Shown here in pieces: positions 27,417 to 34,795 of a stretch of 41,604 bases of DNA; position 1 is the stretch's first letter, and every line of letters starts with the position of its first letter. Made by a program: the position numbers and the translations under genes. The stretch is from Candidatus Methylobacter favarea (GTDB lineage Bacteria > Pseudomonadota > Gammaproteobacteria > Methylococcales > Methylomonadaceae), in NCBI RefSeq assembly GCF_902806695.1, contig NZ_CADCXN010000062.1:1-41604 (forward strand). Direction: 5' to 3'. The notes beneath the pieces are model-generated. The model had not been told where the DNA came from and did no database searches. It was given only the letters and a program-made list of their open reading frames with translations.

Positions 27417-28666
27417 TTGAGTTGGATTCGGTTGATCGCAAGGCAGCATCTGTTCTTGATGGGTACTTGGTTAGAAAGGATCTGGTTAGAACTTTTAGCC
27501 GTCAATTTCCGGTACCGACTTATGTGGTTGAGTTCTTATTAGGTCGTTATTGCGCCAGTATTGATCAGGATGAAATCAATGAAGGACTCGAAATTGTTCA
27601 ACGCCAATTAAAGTCGCGCACCGTAAAAGCGGGTGAGGAAGAGCTTTTTAAGGCGCGTGCCCGCGAAAACGGAGAAGTTAAAATCATCGATTTGATTTCT
27701 GCGAGACTGGATGCTCGGACAGACTCCTATGTTGCAACTTTGCCGAGCCTTCGTTTAAACGATGTTCGGATCAGTTCCGAATTGGTCAATACGCATGAAC
27801 GCATATTGACCGGTGGCTTTTATGCTGAAATTTCGTTGACTTATGATGCATCTATTGCCCAGGAAAGCAACGGACGGCCTTTTGGTGTAGATTCGCTCAG
27901 AGAAATTCAACTTTCCAAACGCGACGTTCTAGATGTATTGGCTGAAGCGCGCAAAGGTTTTACGACAGAAGAATGGAAAGATTTTTTGTTCAGATCAATT
28001 GGTATTGAACCGGTCGATCTGACCGAAAGGCAAAAAAATGCATTGCTGCTGCGCATGGTGCCTTTTGTTGAGCGTAATTACAATCTAGTCGAACTTGGAC
28101 CTAGAGGAACAGGTAAGAGCCATCTATTTCAGCAAATCTCTCCGTATGCACACTTGATATCCGGCGGTAAGGCTACTGTCGCTCGCATGTTCGTTCATAT
28201 GGGGACGGGGCAAAGAGGCCTTGTTTGTCAATACGATGTTGTGTGCTTCGATGAAGTGTCAGGCATTTCATTCGACCAGAAAGATGGTGTGAATATCATG
28301 AAAGGCTACATGGAATCAGGCGAATTCAGCCGCGGTAAGGACAATATTCGCGCTGATGGAAGCATTGTTCTAGTTGGCAACTTTGATGTGGATGTCGAGC
28401 ATCAACAACGCATCGGTCATCTGTTTGGCCCGATGCCTCAGGAAATGCGGGACGATACCGCTTTTATGGATCGCATTCATGCTTATTTACCCGGTTGGGA
28501 TGTGCCGAAAATAAATAAAGAATTGCTGACCAGCCATTTTGGCCTAGTCAGCGATTTTCTTTCTGAATGCTGGAGCCAGCTACGCAATCAAAGCCGGGTC
28601 AGTGTTATGCAAAACCGGGTTTTCTTAGGCGGCGCACTGTCCGGCCGCGATACCAACGGTCAATAA
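27413..28666 (+). CDS. brxL: BrxL, N-terminal part (ATPase), frame broken
   Basis: BrxL is the Lon-related AAA+ protein that closes type 1 BREX operons and forms barrel-like DNA-bound assemblies. This 417-residue piece holds the N-terminal DNA-binding domain (DGYLVRKDLVRTFSRQFPVP) and the ATPase: Walker A GPRGTGKSH (229-237) and Walker B VVCFDEVSGI. The frame ends at GRDTNGQ. The expected family continuation NKTISGLLKLLYPDS follows immediately in another frame (about 28650 on), so a two-base loss or one-base gain has broken the gene near 28645-28660. A GGAGG lies ten bases before ATG 27413. If the frameshift is real, BrxL lacks its Lon domain here. Confidence 0.88.
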   Translation: MIELDSVDRKAASVLDGYLVRKDLVRTFSRQFPVPTYVVEFLLGRYCASIDQDEINEGLEIVQRQLKSRTVKAGEEELFKARARENGEVKIIDLISARLDARTDSYVATLPSLRLNDVRISSELVNTHERILTGGFYAEISLTYDASIAQESNGRPFGVDSLREIQLSKRDVLDVLAEARKGFTTEEWKDFLFRSIGIEPVDLTERQKNALLLRMVPFVERNYNLVELGPRGTGKSHLFQQISPYAHLISGGKATVARMFVHMGTGQRGLVCQYDVVCFDEVSGISFDQKDGVNIMKGYMESGEFSRGKDNIRADGSIVLVGNFDVDVEHQQRIGHLFGPMPQEMRDDTAFMDRIHAYLPGWDVPKINKELLTSHFGLVSDFLSECWSQLRNQSRVSVMQNRVFLGGALSGRDTNGQ

Positions 28667-29458
28667 AACGATAAGCGGTTTATTGAAACTGCTCTATCCA
28701 GACAGTGAAAGTTTTGTTGCTGAAGAGGATTTGGAATGGGCTGTTCGTATTGCGATGGAGGCTAGGCGCCGGGTCAAAGAACAACAAAAACGGATTGGCT
28801 TTGCCGAGTTTCGGAATACACATTTCAGTTATGTGATGGGAACCGATGGTGTGGAAAAATTTATTTCCACACCGGAATTGCAAAGTGAGAACAGCATCGG
28901 GGGTGATCCGCTAGAACCCGGCCAGGTTTGGGTAATCAGTCCTGGTGGGGGCGATGAGAATCCAGGTCTTTATCGGATTGAGGTCAATGAAGGCTCCGGT
29001 AACGGAGTGAAAATTCTAAATAAACCTGTGCCGCCTGCTTTTCGCGAAAGTATGGGCTTTGCTGAGCAAAATCTATATGCCCGTTCCAAGCAATTAGTGG
29101 GCGATAAAGATCCACGACATCATGAATTTACTGTGCAGCTTAGGGCTTTTGATGCTTCCAAGTCGGGATCAAAATTGGGGGTGGGGGCGATCATTGCGTT
29201 GAGCACTGCTCTCTTGAAAAAGAGTGTCCGTGGTGCACTTATTATTTCTGGTGAAATCAATCTCGGGGGATTAATTGAACCCATTCATAATCCGGTCAAT
29301 ATTGCCGAAATTACCGTAGAAAAGGCGCTATAGCGTTACTGATGCCCGTGTCATGCCGTCGTCAGTTATTTGATCTTTCTGATGAAATGGCGACCAAAGT
29401 TGATATCCAGTTCTATTCGGATGCCCGTGATGCCTTACTGAAAGCAATAGTTGAATAG
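28650..29458 (+). pseudogene. brxL: BrxL, C-terminal part (Lon-like domain), frame broken again
   Basis: This is the remainder of brxL. The longest open piece runs 28683-29333 (TTG start, 216 residues). It contains the linker DLEWAVRIAMEARRRVKEQQ and the Lon-protease-like fold with SGSKLGVGAIIALSTALLKK and GALIISGEINLGGLIEPIHN. After VEKAL the frame stops, but the family C-terminus (LLMPVSCRRQLFDLSDEM, FYSDARDALLKAIVE) continues in another frame to TAG 29456-29458. One base missing near 29322-29326 explains it. Two independent frameshifts in one gene argue either for decay of the restriction function or for indel errors in the read data. No ribosome binding site supports separate translation. 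Confidence 0.8.
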
Positions 29459-29620
29459 CGCATCAGGATTATCAAGATGATTTCTGTAAACCTGAGTAGC
29501 ATTTCTAAAAAACGTAAATTAGGGAATTCATATTTTTTAATCATCCTCAATCCGATCGTAACAGTCTATAAAATAGCATTTCAACTACTTTGCCCAGCTT
29601 GACGTAGTGTATTGAATGCT
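29459..29620. other. Short gene-free stretch after BREX
   Basis: AT-rich sequence between brxL and the integrase remnant. I see no convincing terminator hairpin with T-tract and no gene. Confidence 0.35.
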
Positions 29621-29775
29621 TTAATAATTCACCTTGAACGTCGGGCTGTCCTCTGGGCGCGTCTTGCGGTGATCATAAATCCGCGTCGTGGCGATGTTGG
29701 CATGGCCGAGCCACTCCTGCACCTTAGCGATATCGGCCTGATGGTTAAATAGACGGCTACCGGTTGCCAGATTTT
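29621..29775 (-). pseudogene. Tyrosine recombinase (phage-type integrase), C-terminal remnant
   Basis: The minus strand encodes [20 protein letters not shown] followed by [20 protein letters not shown] and DSPTFKVNY, then TAA at 29623-29621. The [14 protein letters not shown] block is the last active-site region of tyrosine recombinases: the conserved LGH histidine and the nucleophile Tyr in TRIYDH. Only about 50 codons remain. Upstream (from about 29775) the similarity is lost in unrelated sequence. It is a dead fragment and marks an old insertion or recombination edge beside the BREX locus. Confidence 0.75.
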
Positions 29776-29875
29776 GTTTCTCTTTTTCCCTTAATAACTT
29801 TTTTGCGAACCAACTAATACAGCCCTAAGCAGGAAGGATTCCCTACCGACATCCACAAATTTGGAGAAAGACCTT

Positions 29876-30532
29876 TCAGTTCTCAGTGGCCTTTCCTTCG
29901 GATTCACAATCGTTGCCGTTTTCAGACATTGTCTCCGGTTCCGCCATTAGCCCCGATTCTTCTCGGGCTGAACGCACTTCCTCACCTTTCCCTTGTGCAT
30001 AAGCTGCCTGATGCGCCCGCTGTTCAATCGAGACAATGCGCCGGGCTAATCGGTGTAACCGCTGTTGCCATTGATACCTTGCGGTTGAGCATTGCTTGCT
30101 GGTCAATATCTGGCAAAGCCATAGTGTGTCCACGGCGATCATCAGTTGATCCAGCAAGCGGATCAGCTCCACAAACTGAGCGATTTGCGGTGAGGTGATG
30201 CGGGCTTTGAAATCCGTCGGGTGGGTATAGCGAGGCGATTCGGCTATGCCGTTATCGGCGCAGAGTTTATCGAGCCGCGCTTTTTCCTGCTGCAGTTGCA
30301 GTGCACAGTCGCCGATCATTTGACTGACGATCTCCTCGATATCATCGATCGCCTGTTCCGCGCCGACGATTCGCAAGGTGACGTCAATCGCATACAGGGA
30401 GCGAATCAGGCGGCCGTAACTCCGGCGAATCACCCGAATGGCTTGTTCACTCTGGATTTTAATCGTGCGTTCAAAAACCGGACGACTGATGGCCGGACGA
30501 ACGGTTTTCTCTGGTGCTGTTGTGCCTGCCAT
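29876..30532 (-). CDS. DUF1845/AcaB-like conjugative element regulator
   Basis: I start the protein at ATG 30532, where AGAGGA lies about seven bases upstream, giving 218 residues. The open frame itself extends to a TTG at 30601. The conserved core is ELIRLLDQLMIAVDTLWLCQ followed by a W-rich helix (YQWQQRLHRLARRI), as in the DUF1845 family of ICEs and IncA/C plasmids. Pfam now describes that family as AcaB-like transcriptional regulators. The C-terminus is acidic and low in complexity. AcaB activates the FlhDC-like acaDC genes in IncC plasmids, and an FlhDC-like pair is present at 2600-3465, so the same circuit is plausible here. The gene diverges from ssb. The assignment is by motif recollection and moderately sure. 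Confidence 0.6.
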   Translation of the reverse strand: MAGTTAPEKTVRPAISRPVFERTIKIQSEQAIRVIRRSYGRLIRSLYAIDVTLRIVGAEQAIDDIEEIVSQMIGDCALQLQQEKARLDKLCADNGIAESPRYTHPTDFKARITSPQIAQFVELIRLLDQLMIAVDTLWLCQILTSKQCSTARYQWQQRLHRLARRIVSIEQRAHQAAYAQGKGEEVRSAREESGLMAEPETMSENGNDCESEGKATEN

Positions 30533-30753
30533 GCCATTTCCTCTGAATAATTGCCGTATCACGCCCGATAGTAAGTTGCTTTGTTCTGACCACTCCTGCA
30601 AAAAATGGCCGATTTAACGATCTATTGCTGACTGTAATCGGAGATTATCCGCTTCAATATTTGGCAATGGCGCTGAATTTCGTTGTTAACATCAGCCTGG
30701 CTTTTTCCATGGGTACTTTTTTGCTGATCAAGTGGAAACATAACATTTCCTGC

Positions 30754-30850
30754 CGTCTTACGAGACGCTGTGGACCGACTTTGCGTCGGCGTTCCGCCTT
30801 CAGGCGGCGTGGATGGTATTCATCGACGAGTCGGGTGCGTTAAGCCCGAT
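30754..30850 (+). promoter_or_regulatory. Structured leader element, copy A (upstream of ssb)
   Basis: Five hairpins in a row: CGTCT/AGACG, CCGAC/GTCGG (30775-30789), CCGCC/GGCGG (30794-30807), CGTGGATG/CATCGACG with one G-G mismatch (30808-30828), and TCGGG/CCCGA (30831-30849) around the conserved GTGCGTTAAG. It aligns with copies C and B, with compensatory changes. It ends about 150 bases before the ssb start. Confidence 0.6.
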
Positions 30851-30898
30851 GATGTGAGTGCATTGTGCATTTGTTAATCCTGTTCTGGGAAAGCCAAT

Positions 30899-30992
30899 TC
30901 CCCGGTCGGGTTGATTCGTCTCCCGAGCATCTAACTCACAGCCGTGCCGGTGGGTTTTAATTCAGTCTTGATCCGGGCACGGACGGAGGAGG
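30899..30992 (+). promoter_or_regulatory. ssb leader hairpins next to the ribosome binding site
   Basis: A CCCCGGTCGGG hairpin (from 30899) is followed by a second C-tract (CTCCCGAG). CCGTGCCGG (30942-30950) pairs with CCGGGCACGG (30973-30982, one bulged G), ending two bases before the strong site GGAGGAGG (30985-30992). Translational control of ssb is a reasonable inference. Confidence 0.45.
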
Positions 30993-31000
30993 TCTGTAGT

Positions 31001-31426
31001 ATGGCAAGTCGTGGTGTTAACAAAGTCATCCTGGTCGGCAACCTGGGTGCCAATCCCGATATCCGGTTTTTAGCCAATGGCGACCGGGTCACCGTGATTC
31101 GTCTGGTAACGGGCGAAGTCTGGAAAGATCAAAACGGCACTCGGCAGGAGCGCACCGAATGGCATCAGGTGGTGTTTTATCGCCGCCTGGCTGAAATCGC
31201 CGGTGAGCTGTTGAAGAAAGGCAGCAAGATCTACGTCGAAGGCAGTTTGCGAACCCAGCAATGGGAGAAAGACGGTGAGAAACGCACGACCACCGAAGTG
31301 GTCGCCAACGATCTGCAAATCCTGGATCGGGCATACGGTCACGAATTTGCTTTCGGGAACAACGATAAGCACAATTACACCAAACCTCGGCAAAACCGTT
31401 CGTACTCATCGGCTCGACGCGGATGA
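31001..31426 (+). CDS. ssb: Single-stranded DNA-binding protein
   Basis: I place the start at ATG 31001 ([20 protein letters not shown]), preceded by GGAGGAGG; the longer open frame from 30944 adds residues foreign to SSB. The 141-residue protein has the full OB fold: [11 protein letters not shown], then [39 protein letters not shown] and [12 protein letters not shown]. The C-terminus is short and ends in RSYSSARRG without the usual acidic DDDIPF tip, so interaction with host SSB partners may be reduced. It leads the ssb-bet-exo set of the conjugative element, where it would protect single strands during transfer and annealing. Confidence 0.92.
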   Translation: MASRGVNKVILVGNLGANPDIRFLANGDRVTVIRLVTGEVWKDQNGTRQERTEWHQVVFYRRLAEIAGELLKKGSKIYVEGSLRTQQWEKDGEKRTTTEVVANDLQILDRAYGHEFAFGNNDKHNYTKPRQNRSYSSARRG

Positions 31427-31538
31427 GAGGGGCAGTGATCCATTGGTGAGTTAATTCTTCAACTCACAGAAAAAGTTTTTCAACTCGAGTATTCATTAAC
31501 CCTGCCGCTGCAGTTCTCGCTGTCTCGGTATTTTTTAA

Positions 31539-31575
31539 CCCCATGGGGATGCCATTCCCCGTCTGGGGCATTGCG
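31539..31575 (+). promoter_or_regulatory. bet leader double hairpin
   Basis: CCCC-AT-GGGG (31539-31548) and CCCC-GTCT-GGGG (31557-31568) lie side by side before the bet start, which has its own AAGGAG at 31589-31594. This is the clearest member of the CCC-N-GGG leader pattern. Confidence 0.45.
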
Positions 31576-31601
31576 TCCTCACTTTATTAAGGAGAAACGC
31601 A

Positions 31602-32648
31602 ATGAGCTATCCATCCAAAAACACGCAGCCAAAGACCCGGAACCTGCCGATGCCGGTCGACGCGCATCAGGTTTACGGGCTCTCGGAGCAATCCTGGAAA
31701 GTCCTTACTGAAGTGACCTTTCCAACGGCCAAAACCCCGGAAGCCATCATGATGGCGCTGGATTACTGCAGGGCCCGCAAGCTCGATATTTTCAAAAAAC
31801 CCGTGCATATCGTACCGATGTGGAGCACCGCCTTGGGGCGCAATGTGGAAACCGTCTGGCCATCGATCATGGAAATACAGACCACGGCAACCCGGACCGG
31901 GCTTTGGGCGGGCATGGATCGGCCGATCTGGGGGCCCGATGTCACCCACACCTTTACCGGCAAATTCAAAGACGACACCGATACCTGGCAGGAAAGCACG
32001 GTCACCGTGACTTTTCCCGAGTGGGTGGCGGTCACCGTTTACCGTCTGGTCGGTGGCCGCCGCTGCGCCTTTACCGAGGAAGTGTACTGGATGGAAGCCT
32101 ACAGCACCGCGGGCGGTAAAAACTCTCAGCTGCCGACGGCCATGTGGATCAAACGCCCAAAAGGTCAGTTAGGGAAATGCGGTAAAGCCGCCTCGCTGCG
32201 CGCGGCCTTTCCGGAGGAATGCGGTTATGCCGCCGAGGAAATGGACGGCAAAAGCCTTGACGATCTGAACGACGGCGCCGGGATTAACGGCAGTGCCAGC
32301 CGTGTCGATGCGATCGATGGCGACACTGCTGCCGACACCGGCCCCCGTGTGATCGATCTATCGATGGTCAGTCCCAAGGTCCAGAAAGCGGTCGCGGAAC
32401 TGGTCAGGCGCACGGCCATGGCCGGTGCCTGGAAAGCCGCCTACGACTATGCCAACAACAAGTTCGCGGGACTGGAATTGACCTATGCCATTACCGAACT
32501 GGACCAAGCGTCACAGGCGGCGAAAGCCACATCGAACGCCTTCGATCCTGGAGATCAGGCCATCGACGAGGCTTCGATGCCGCCGGTTTCCACTGTCGCA
32601 TCGGAAGCCTTGCATAAGGCCCGTGAGACCTTGGGCGCGTTGCGCTAG
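31602..32648 (+). CDS. bet: Phage-type recombination protein Bet (RecT/Redbeta family)
   Basis: The 348-residue protein anneals complementary single strands. The Bet core is seen as MALDYCRARKLDIFKKPVHI near 50-70, followed by GRNVETVWPSIMEIQTTATR and GLWAGMDRPIWGPD. The central block ends TAMWIKRPKGQLGKCGKAAS and LRAAFPEECGYAAEEM, a family signature. The C-terminal third is variable and longer than in lambda Bet (261 residues). An AAGGAG precedes ATG 31602. It works with the exonuclease at 33101 and the SSB upstream. SXT/R391 ICEs carry the same trio and use it to create hybrid elements. Confidence 0.9.
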   Translation: MSYPSKNTQPKTRNLPMPVDAHQVYGLSEQSWKVLTEVTFPTAKTPEAIMMALDYCRARKLDIFKKPVHIVPMWSTALGRNVETVWPSIMEIQTTATRTGLWAGMDRPIWGPDVTHTFTGKFKDDTDTWQESTVTVTFPEWVAVTVYRLVGGRRCAFTEEVYWMEAYSTAGGKNSQLPTAMWIKRPKGQLGKCGKAASLRAAFPEECGYAAEEMDGKSLDDLNDGAGINGSASRVDAIDGDTAADTGPRVIDLSMVSPKVQKAVAELVRRTAMAGAWKAAYDYANNKFAGLELTYAITELDQASQAAKATSNAFDPGDQAIDEASMPPVSTVASEALHKARETLGALR

Positions 32649-32698
32649 TTGAGGTCAAGCCTTTCCTTTTCACGCCGACAATCCAGTTGGTCGTTATC

Positions 32699-32750
32699 CA
32701 CCCTTCCAGGGCGTCATGTTTCTCCCTCGGGGTGAATGGCATGACGTCCT
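32699..32750 (+). promoter_or_regulatory. Leader hairpin before the 110-residue gene
   Basis: AGGGCGTCATG (32708-32718) pairs with CATGACGTCCT (32740-32750) over 11 bases with one G-T pair, enclosing CTCCCTCGGGG. A CCC-TTCCA-GGG hairpin precedes it. The structure ends 18 bases before the start codon. Confidence 0.45.
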
Positions 32751-32768
32751 GCATTAAAAGGAGATGTC

Positions 32769-33101
32769 ATGAACGCCATCGATCAATCATTCAATCGAAT
32801 ACCTTGCCATACGGACTGGCATCGCTACGACTCGCCCACCGTGATCCGTCGGCATGGCCGCAGTTTTTTGGAACGGGTCTGGAAACCGGAAGGGGCAGTC
32901 AAAAACACCGCTACGTTATCGAAAGACCAGCTTCACAGCCTGGTCGAGAGCTATGGCGGTCGCTGTGTGACGACGTCGGATTCCATGCTGCTGATCTTTG
33001 ATGACTATCACTGGACCCGCCGTTGCGATGCCCAACTCGTCAAGCTCGGTCAACCGACGCAGCGTTGGGGGTGCTACATCCAGCTGCACGGGGTGGAGTG
33101 A
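32769..33101 (+). CDS. Hypothetical protein between bet and exo
   Basis: This 110-residue protein starts at ATG 32769 with AAGGAG seven bases upstream and ends in a TGATG overlap with the exonuclease start, so it is translated. It is basic and aromatic, with IRRHGRSFLERVWKPEG in the first half and YHWTRRCDAQLVKLGQ near the end. I see no known domain, signal peptide or membrane segment. Its place between bet and exo suggests a link with recombination, for example as a DNA-binding helper, but nothing in the sequence proves it. Confidence 0.7.
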   Translation: MNAIDQSFNRIPCHTDWHRYDSPTVIRRHGRSFLERVWKPEGAVKNTATLSKDQLHSLVESYGGRCVTTSDSMLLIFDDYHWTRRCDAQLVKLGQPTQRWGCYIQLHGVE

Positions 33102-34102
33102 TGAAAGTCATCAATGTTTCGCAGCGCTCGCCCGAATGGCGGGTGTGGCGGTCACAAGGCATCAGCGCCAGTGAAGCGGCGATCATCATGAACCGCTCGC
33201 CGAACAAGACGCCCTGGCGGCTATGGGCGGAGAAGAAAGGACTCGTGCTGGAACAGTCGCTGGAAAATAATCCATTGATTCGCCTAGGCCTCGAATGCGA
33301 GCCGCAAGCGCTGCAACGTTTTGAGGATAAGCACGAGGTGCTGTTATTGCCGCTCTGCGGTGAATCGGAGCGCTATCCTCTGTTGCGGGCATCGTTCGAT
33401 GGCTTATCCGAAAGCCAAGAGCCCGTGGAGGTGAAATGTCCCCATGAATCCACTTTTCTGGATGTGCTGTTAAACCGCGAGCAATCGGCGGCCTATCAAT
33501 TGTATTGGTGCCAAGTGCAACAACAGCTCCTGGTCGCCGAAGCCGCACGCGGGTTTTTGTTTTTTTATCACCAGGGGCAAGACGTCGAGTTCGTGATCGA
33601 GCGTGATGAAGCTTTTTTCACGCAACTGATCGAAACGGCCATGGATTTCTGGTCGGCCGTCAAAACCGGACGGGAGCCGAAAAAAGATCCGGAACGCGAT
33701 CTTTATCTGCCCCAAGGAGATGACGAACAGCAGTGGCAACGGTTGGCCGCTGATTATCGCCAGAATGCGGAGAAGATCGACGCCATCAAAACCCAGCTCA
33801 AAGCCATGGAATTGCAGCAAGCCACGATCGAACACACGTTGGTCGGTTTGATGGGACCCTTCCTGGCGGCCGAGCACTCCGGATTGCGGATCAGCCGCTT
33901 TCAGGTGCAAGGGAGCGTTGATTACAAAGCGGTCCTTAACGCCATGCTGCCGGAGGTGCCGGAATCGGCGCTCGAATCCTACCGGAAAAAACCGTCCGAG
34001 CGGGTTCGAATCACCTGCCGCGATGACGACGGCAAGCGTGCGGAAGTGCCTTTCGATGCGGAAGCGTTGAAAGACCTGGCCGGTGTCGATTACTGGTTCT
34101 GA
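33101..34102 (+). CDS. YqaJ/lambda-type exonuclease
   Basis: I start at ATG 33101 (MKVINVSQRSPEWRVWRSQG), coupled to the previous stop; the longer frame from 33023 is spurious. The 333-residue protein has the YqaJ viral recombinase fold. The N-terminal RSPEWRVWR...GISASEAAIIM is the family signature, and the catalytic site is D100 with E110-V-K112 (SFDG, then VEVKC). Q and W-rich helices follow (QLYWCQVQQQLLV). The C-terminal 130 residues are an extension with a coiled helix (KIDAIKTQLKAMELQQATIE). It would resect double-stranded ends 5' to 3' and hand single strands to Bet. Confidence 0.88.
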   Translation: MKVINVSQRSPEWRVWRSQGISASEAAIIMNRSPNKTPWRLWAEKKGLVLEQSLENNPLIRLGLECEPQALQRFEDKHEVLLLPLCGESERYPLLRASFDGLSESQEPVEVKCPHESTFLDVLLNREQSAAYQLYWCQVQQQLLVAEAARGFLFFYHQGQDVEFVIERDEAFFTQLIETAMDFWSAVKTGREPKKDPERDLYLPQGDDEQQWQRLAADYRQNAEKIDAIKTQLKAMELQQATIEHTLVGLMGPFLAAEHSGLRISRFQVQGSVDYKAVLNAMLPEVPESALESYRKKPSERVRITCRDDDGKRAEVPFDAEALKDLAGVDYWF

Positions 34103-34274
34103 AGGTTGTCTTTGATGGAACGGGACCCCTGCATGGCCTTTAGGCCTGCGGGGCGTCCTGATCCTTTTGCCGGGCCCGGCATCGCCAAGGATGTCAGTTT
34201 GATCAGTCAATTTTTCCGGTTTTTCCTCTGTCCTTGTGCGCCAAGGCCAGAGGAAAAACCATAACATTCAGGCG
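34103..34274. other. Gene-free stretch with two strong hairpins
   Basis: After exo, GGACCCC-TGCA-TGGCC and GGCCTGC-GGGG-CGTCC face each other across TTTA at about 34130-34163. A perfect palindrome GCCGGGCCCGGC follows at about 34168-34179. There is no T-tract, so a rho-independent terminator is doubtful. The reverse-strand frame covering this area is a shadow of exo. Confidence 0.4.
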
Positions 34275-34374
34275 TTCCTTTCGAGAAACCCCGAATCCGG
34301 CGCTTGCCGGCGTTCCGCTATTGAGCGGCAGGAAAGGTACCTCCTTTCCTGGGTTAGGTGCGTCAAGCCTGATG
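34275..34374 (+). promoter_or_regulatory. Structured leader element, copy C
   Basis: Stems: CCGGC/GCCGG (34297-34310), CCGCT/AGCGG (34315-34328), CAGGAAAGG/CCTTTCCTG (34329-34351) and TTAGG/CCTGA (34354-34372) around GTGCGTCAAG. The first hairpin of copies A and B is only weakly visible here. Base changes relative to copies A and B preserve pairing. It ends 72 bases before ATG 34447. Confidence 0.6.
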
Positions 34375-34378
34375 TTGT

Positions 34379-34425
34379 CGTCCCGTCGGGGTTCATCGCC
34401 CCGCCGGGTAATGGTGGCCCCTTGT
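34379..34425 (+). promoter_or_regulatory. Leader double hairpin before the small gene at 34447
   Basis: CCC-GTC-GGGG (34382-34391) and CCCC-GCC-GGG (34399-34407) precede the site AAAGGAGG. Similar pairs precede most genes to the right. Confidence 0.4.
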
Positions 34426-34446
34426 TTTAATTAAAGGAGGTCCCTC

Positions 34447-34663
34447 ATGAACAAAGAATTTTTGGAAAACCTTGTATACCTGGCTGGAAACGGCCAGTCT
34501 GGAAGAGATCAGGGTCAAACAACAAACCGTGCGGCAACTGTTGGCTGAAAGCCGCGACCGCGACTTGAAAGCCGACATTCGCCGGATCTTGCGCTTTATG
34601 GACGAAGAGATGGTCGCCCGCTCCGAACTGGCGAACGTCATGCGTTTGTCCATGGCCCACTGA
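34447..34663 (+). CDS. Small hypothetical protein with apparent frameshift
   Basis: AAAGGAGG eight bases before ATG 34447 marks the true start (MNKEFLENL). The continuing frame is short, whereas another frame, entered within nine codons, reads YTWLETASLEEIRVKQQTVR and ends RSELANVMRLSMAH at 34663. One extra base in the AAAACC region (about 34468-34474) explains it. The restored protein has about 71 residues, is helical and charged, and has no membrane segment. Family unknown. A start at TTG 34472 without its own ribosome binding site is the alternative. Confidence 0.55.
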
Positions 34664-34713
34664 TCTCGATTTCTTTACTCATCATTCATCCCCTGGATTG
34701 CCAGGGAATCTCA

Positions 34714-34760
34714 TCACCCGAAGGGGACACAGTACCCTTCAGGGATATGGTGTGTCTCCG
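34714..34760 (+). promoter_or_regulatory. Leader hairpins before the CobS-like gene
   Basis: CCC-GAA-GGGG (34717-34726), then GACACA (34726-34731) pairs with TGTGTC (34751-34756) around CCC-TTCA-GGG (34735-34744). A CCCTGG-ATTG-CCAGGG hairpin sits just upstream (34691-34706). The start codon follows after AAGGAG. Confidence 0.45.
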
Positions 34761-34795
34761 GTTTCGGGTTTCAACCCAAACTTAAGGAGTTCACC

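Noticed and set aside
33470-34267. 265-codon minus-strand frame opposite exo
   Set aside because: It is the complement of a well-supported exonuclease gene and has no family features.
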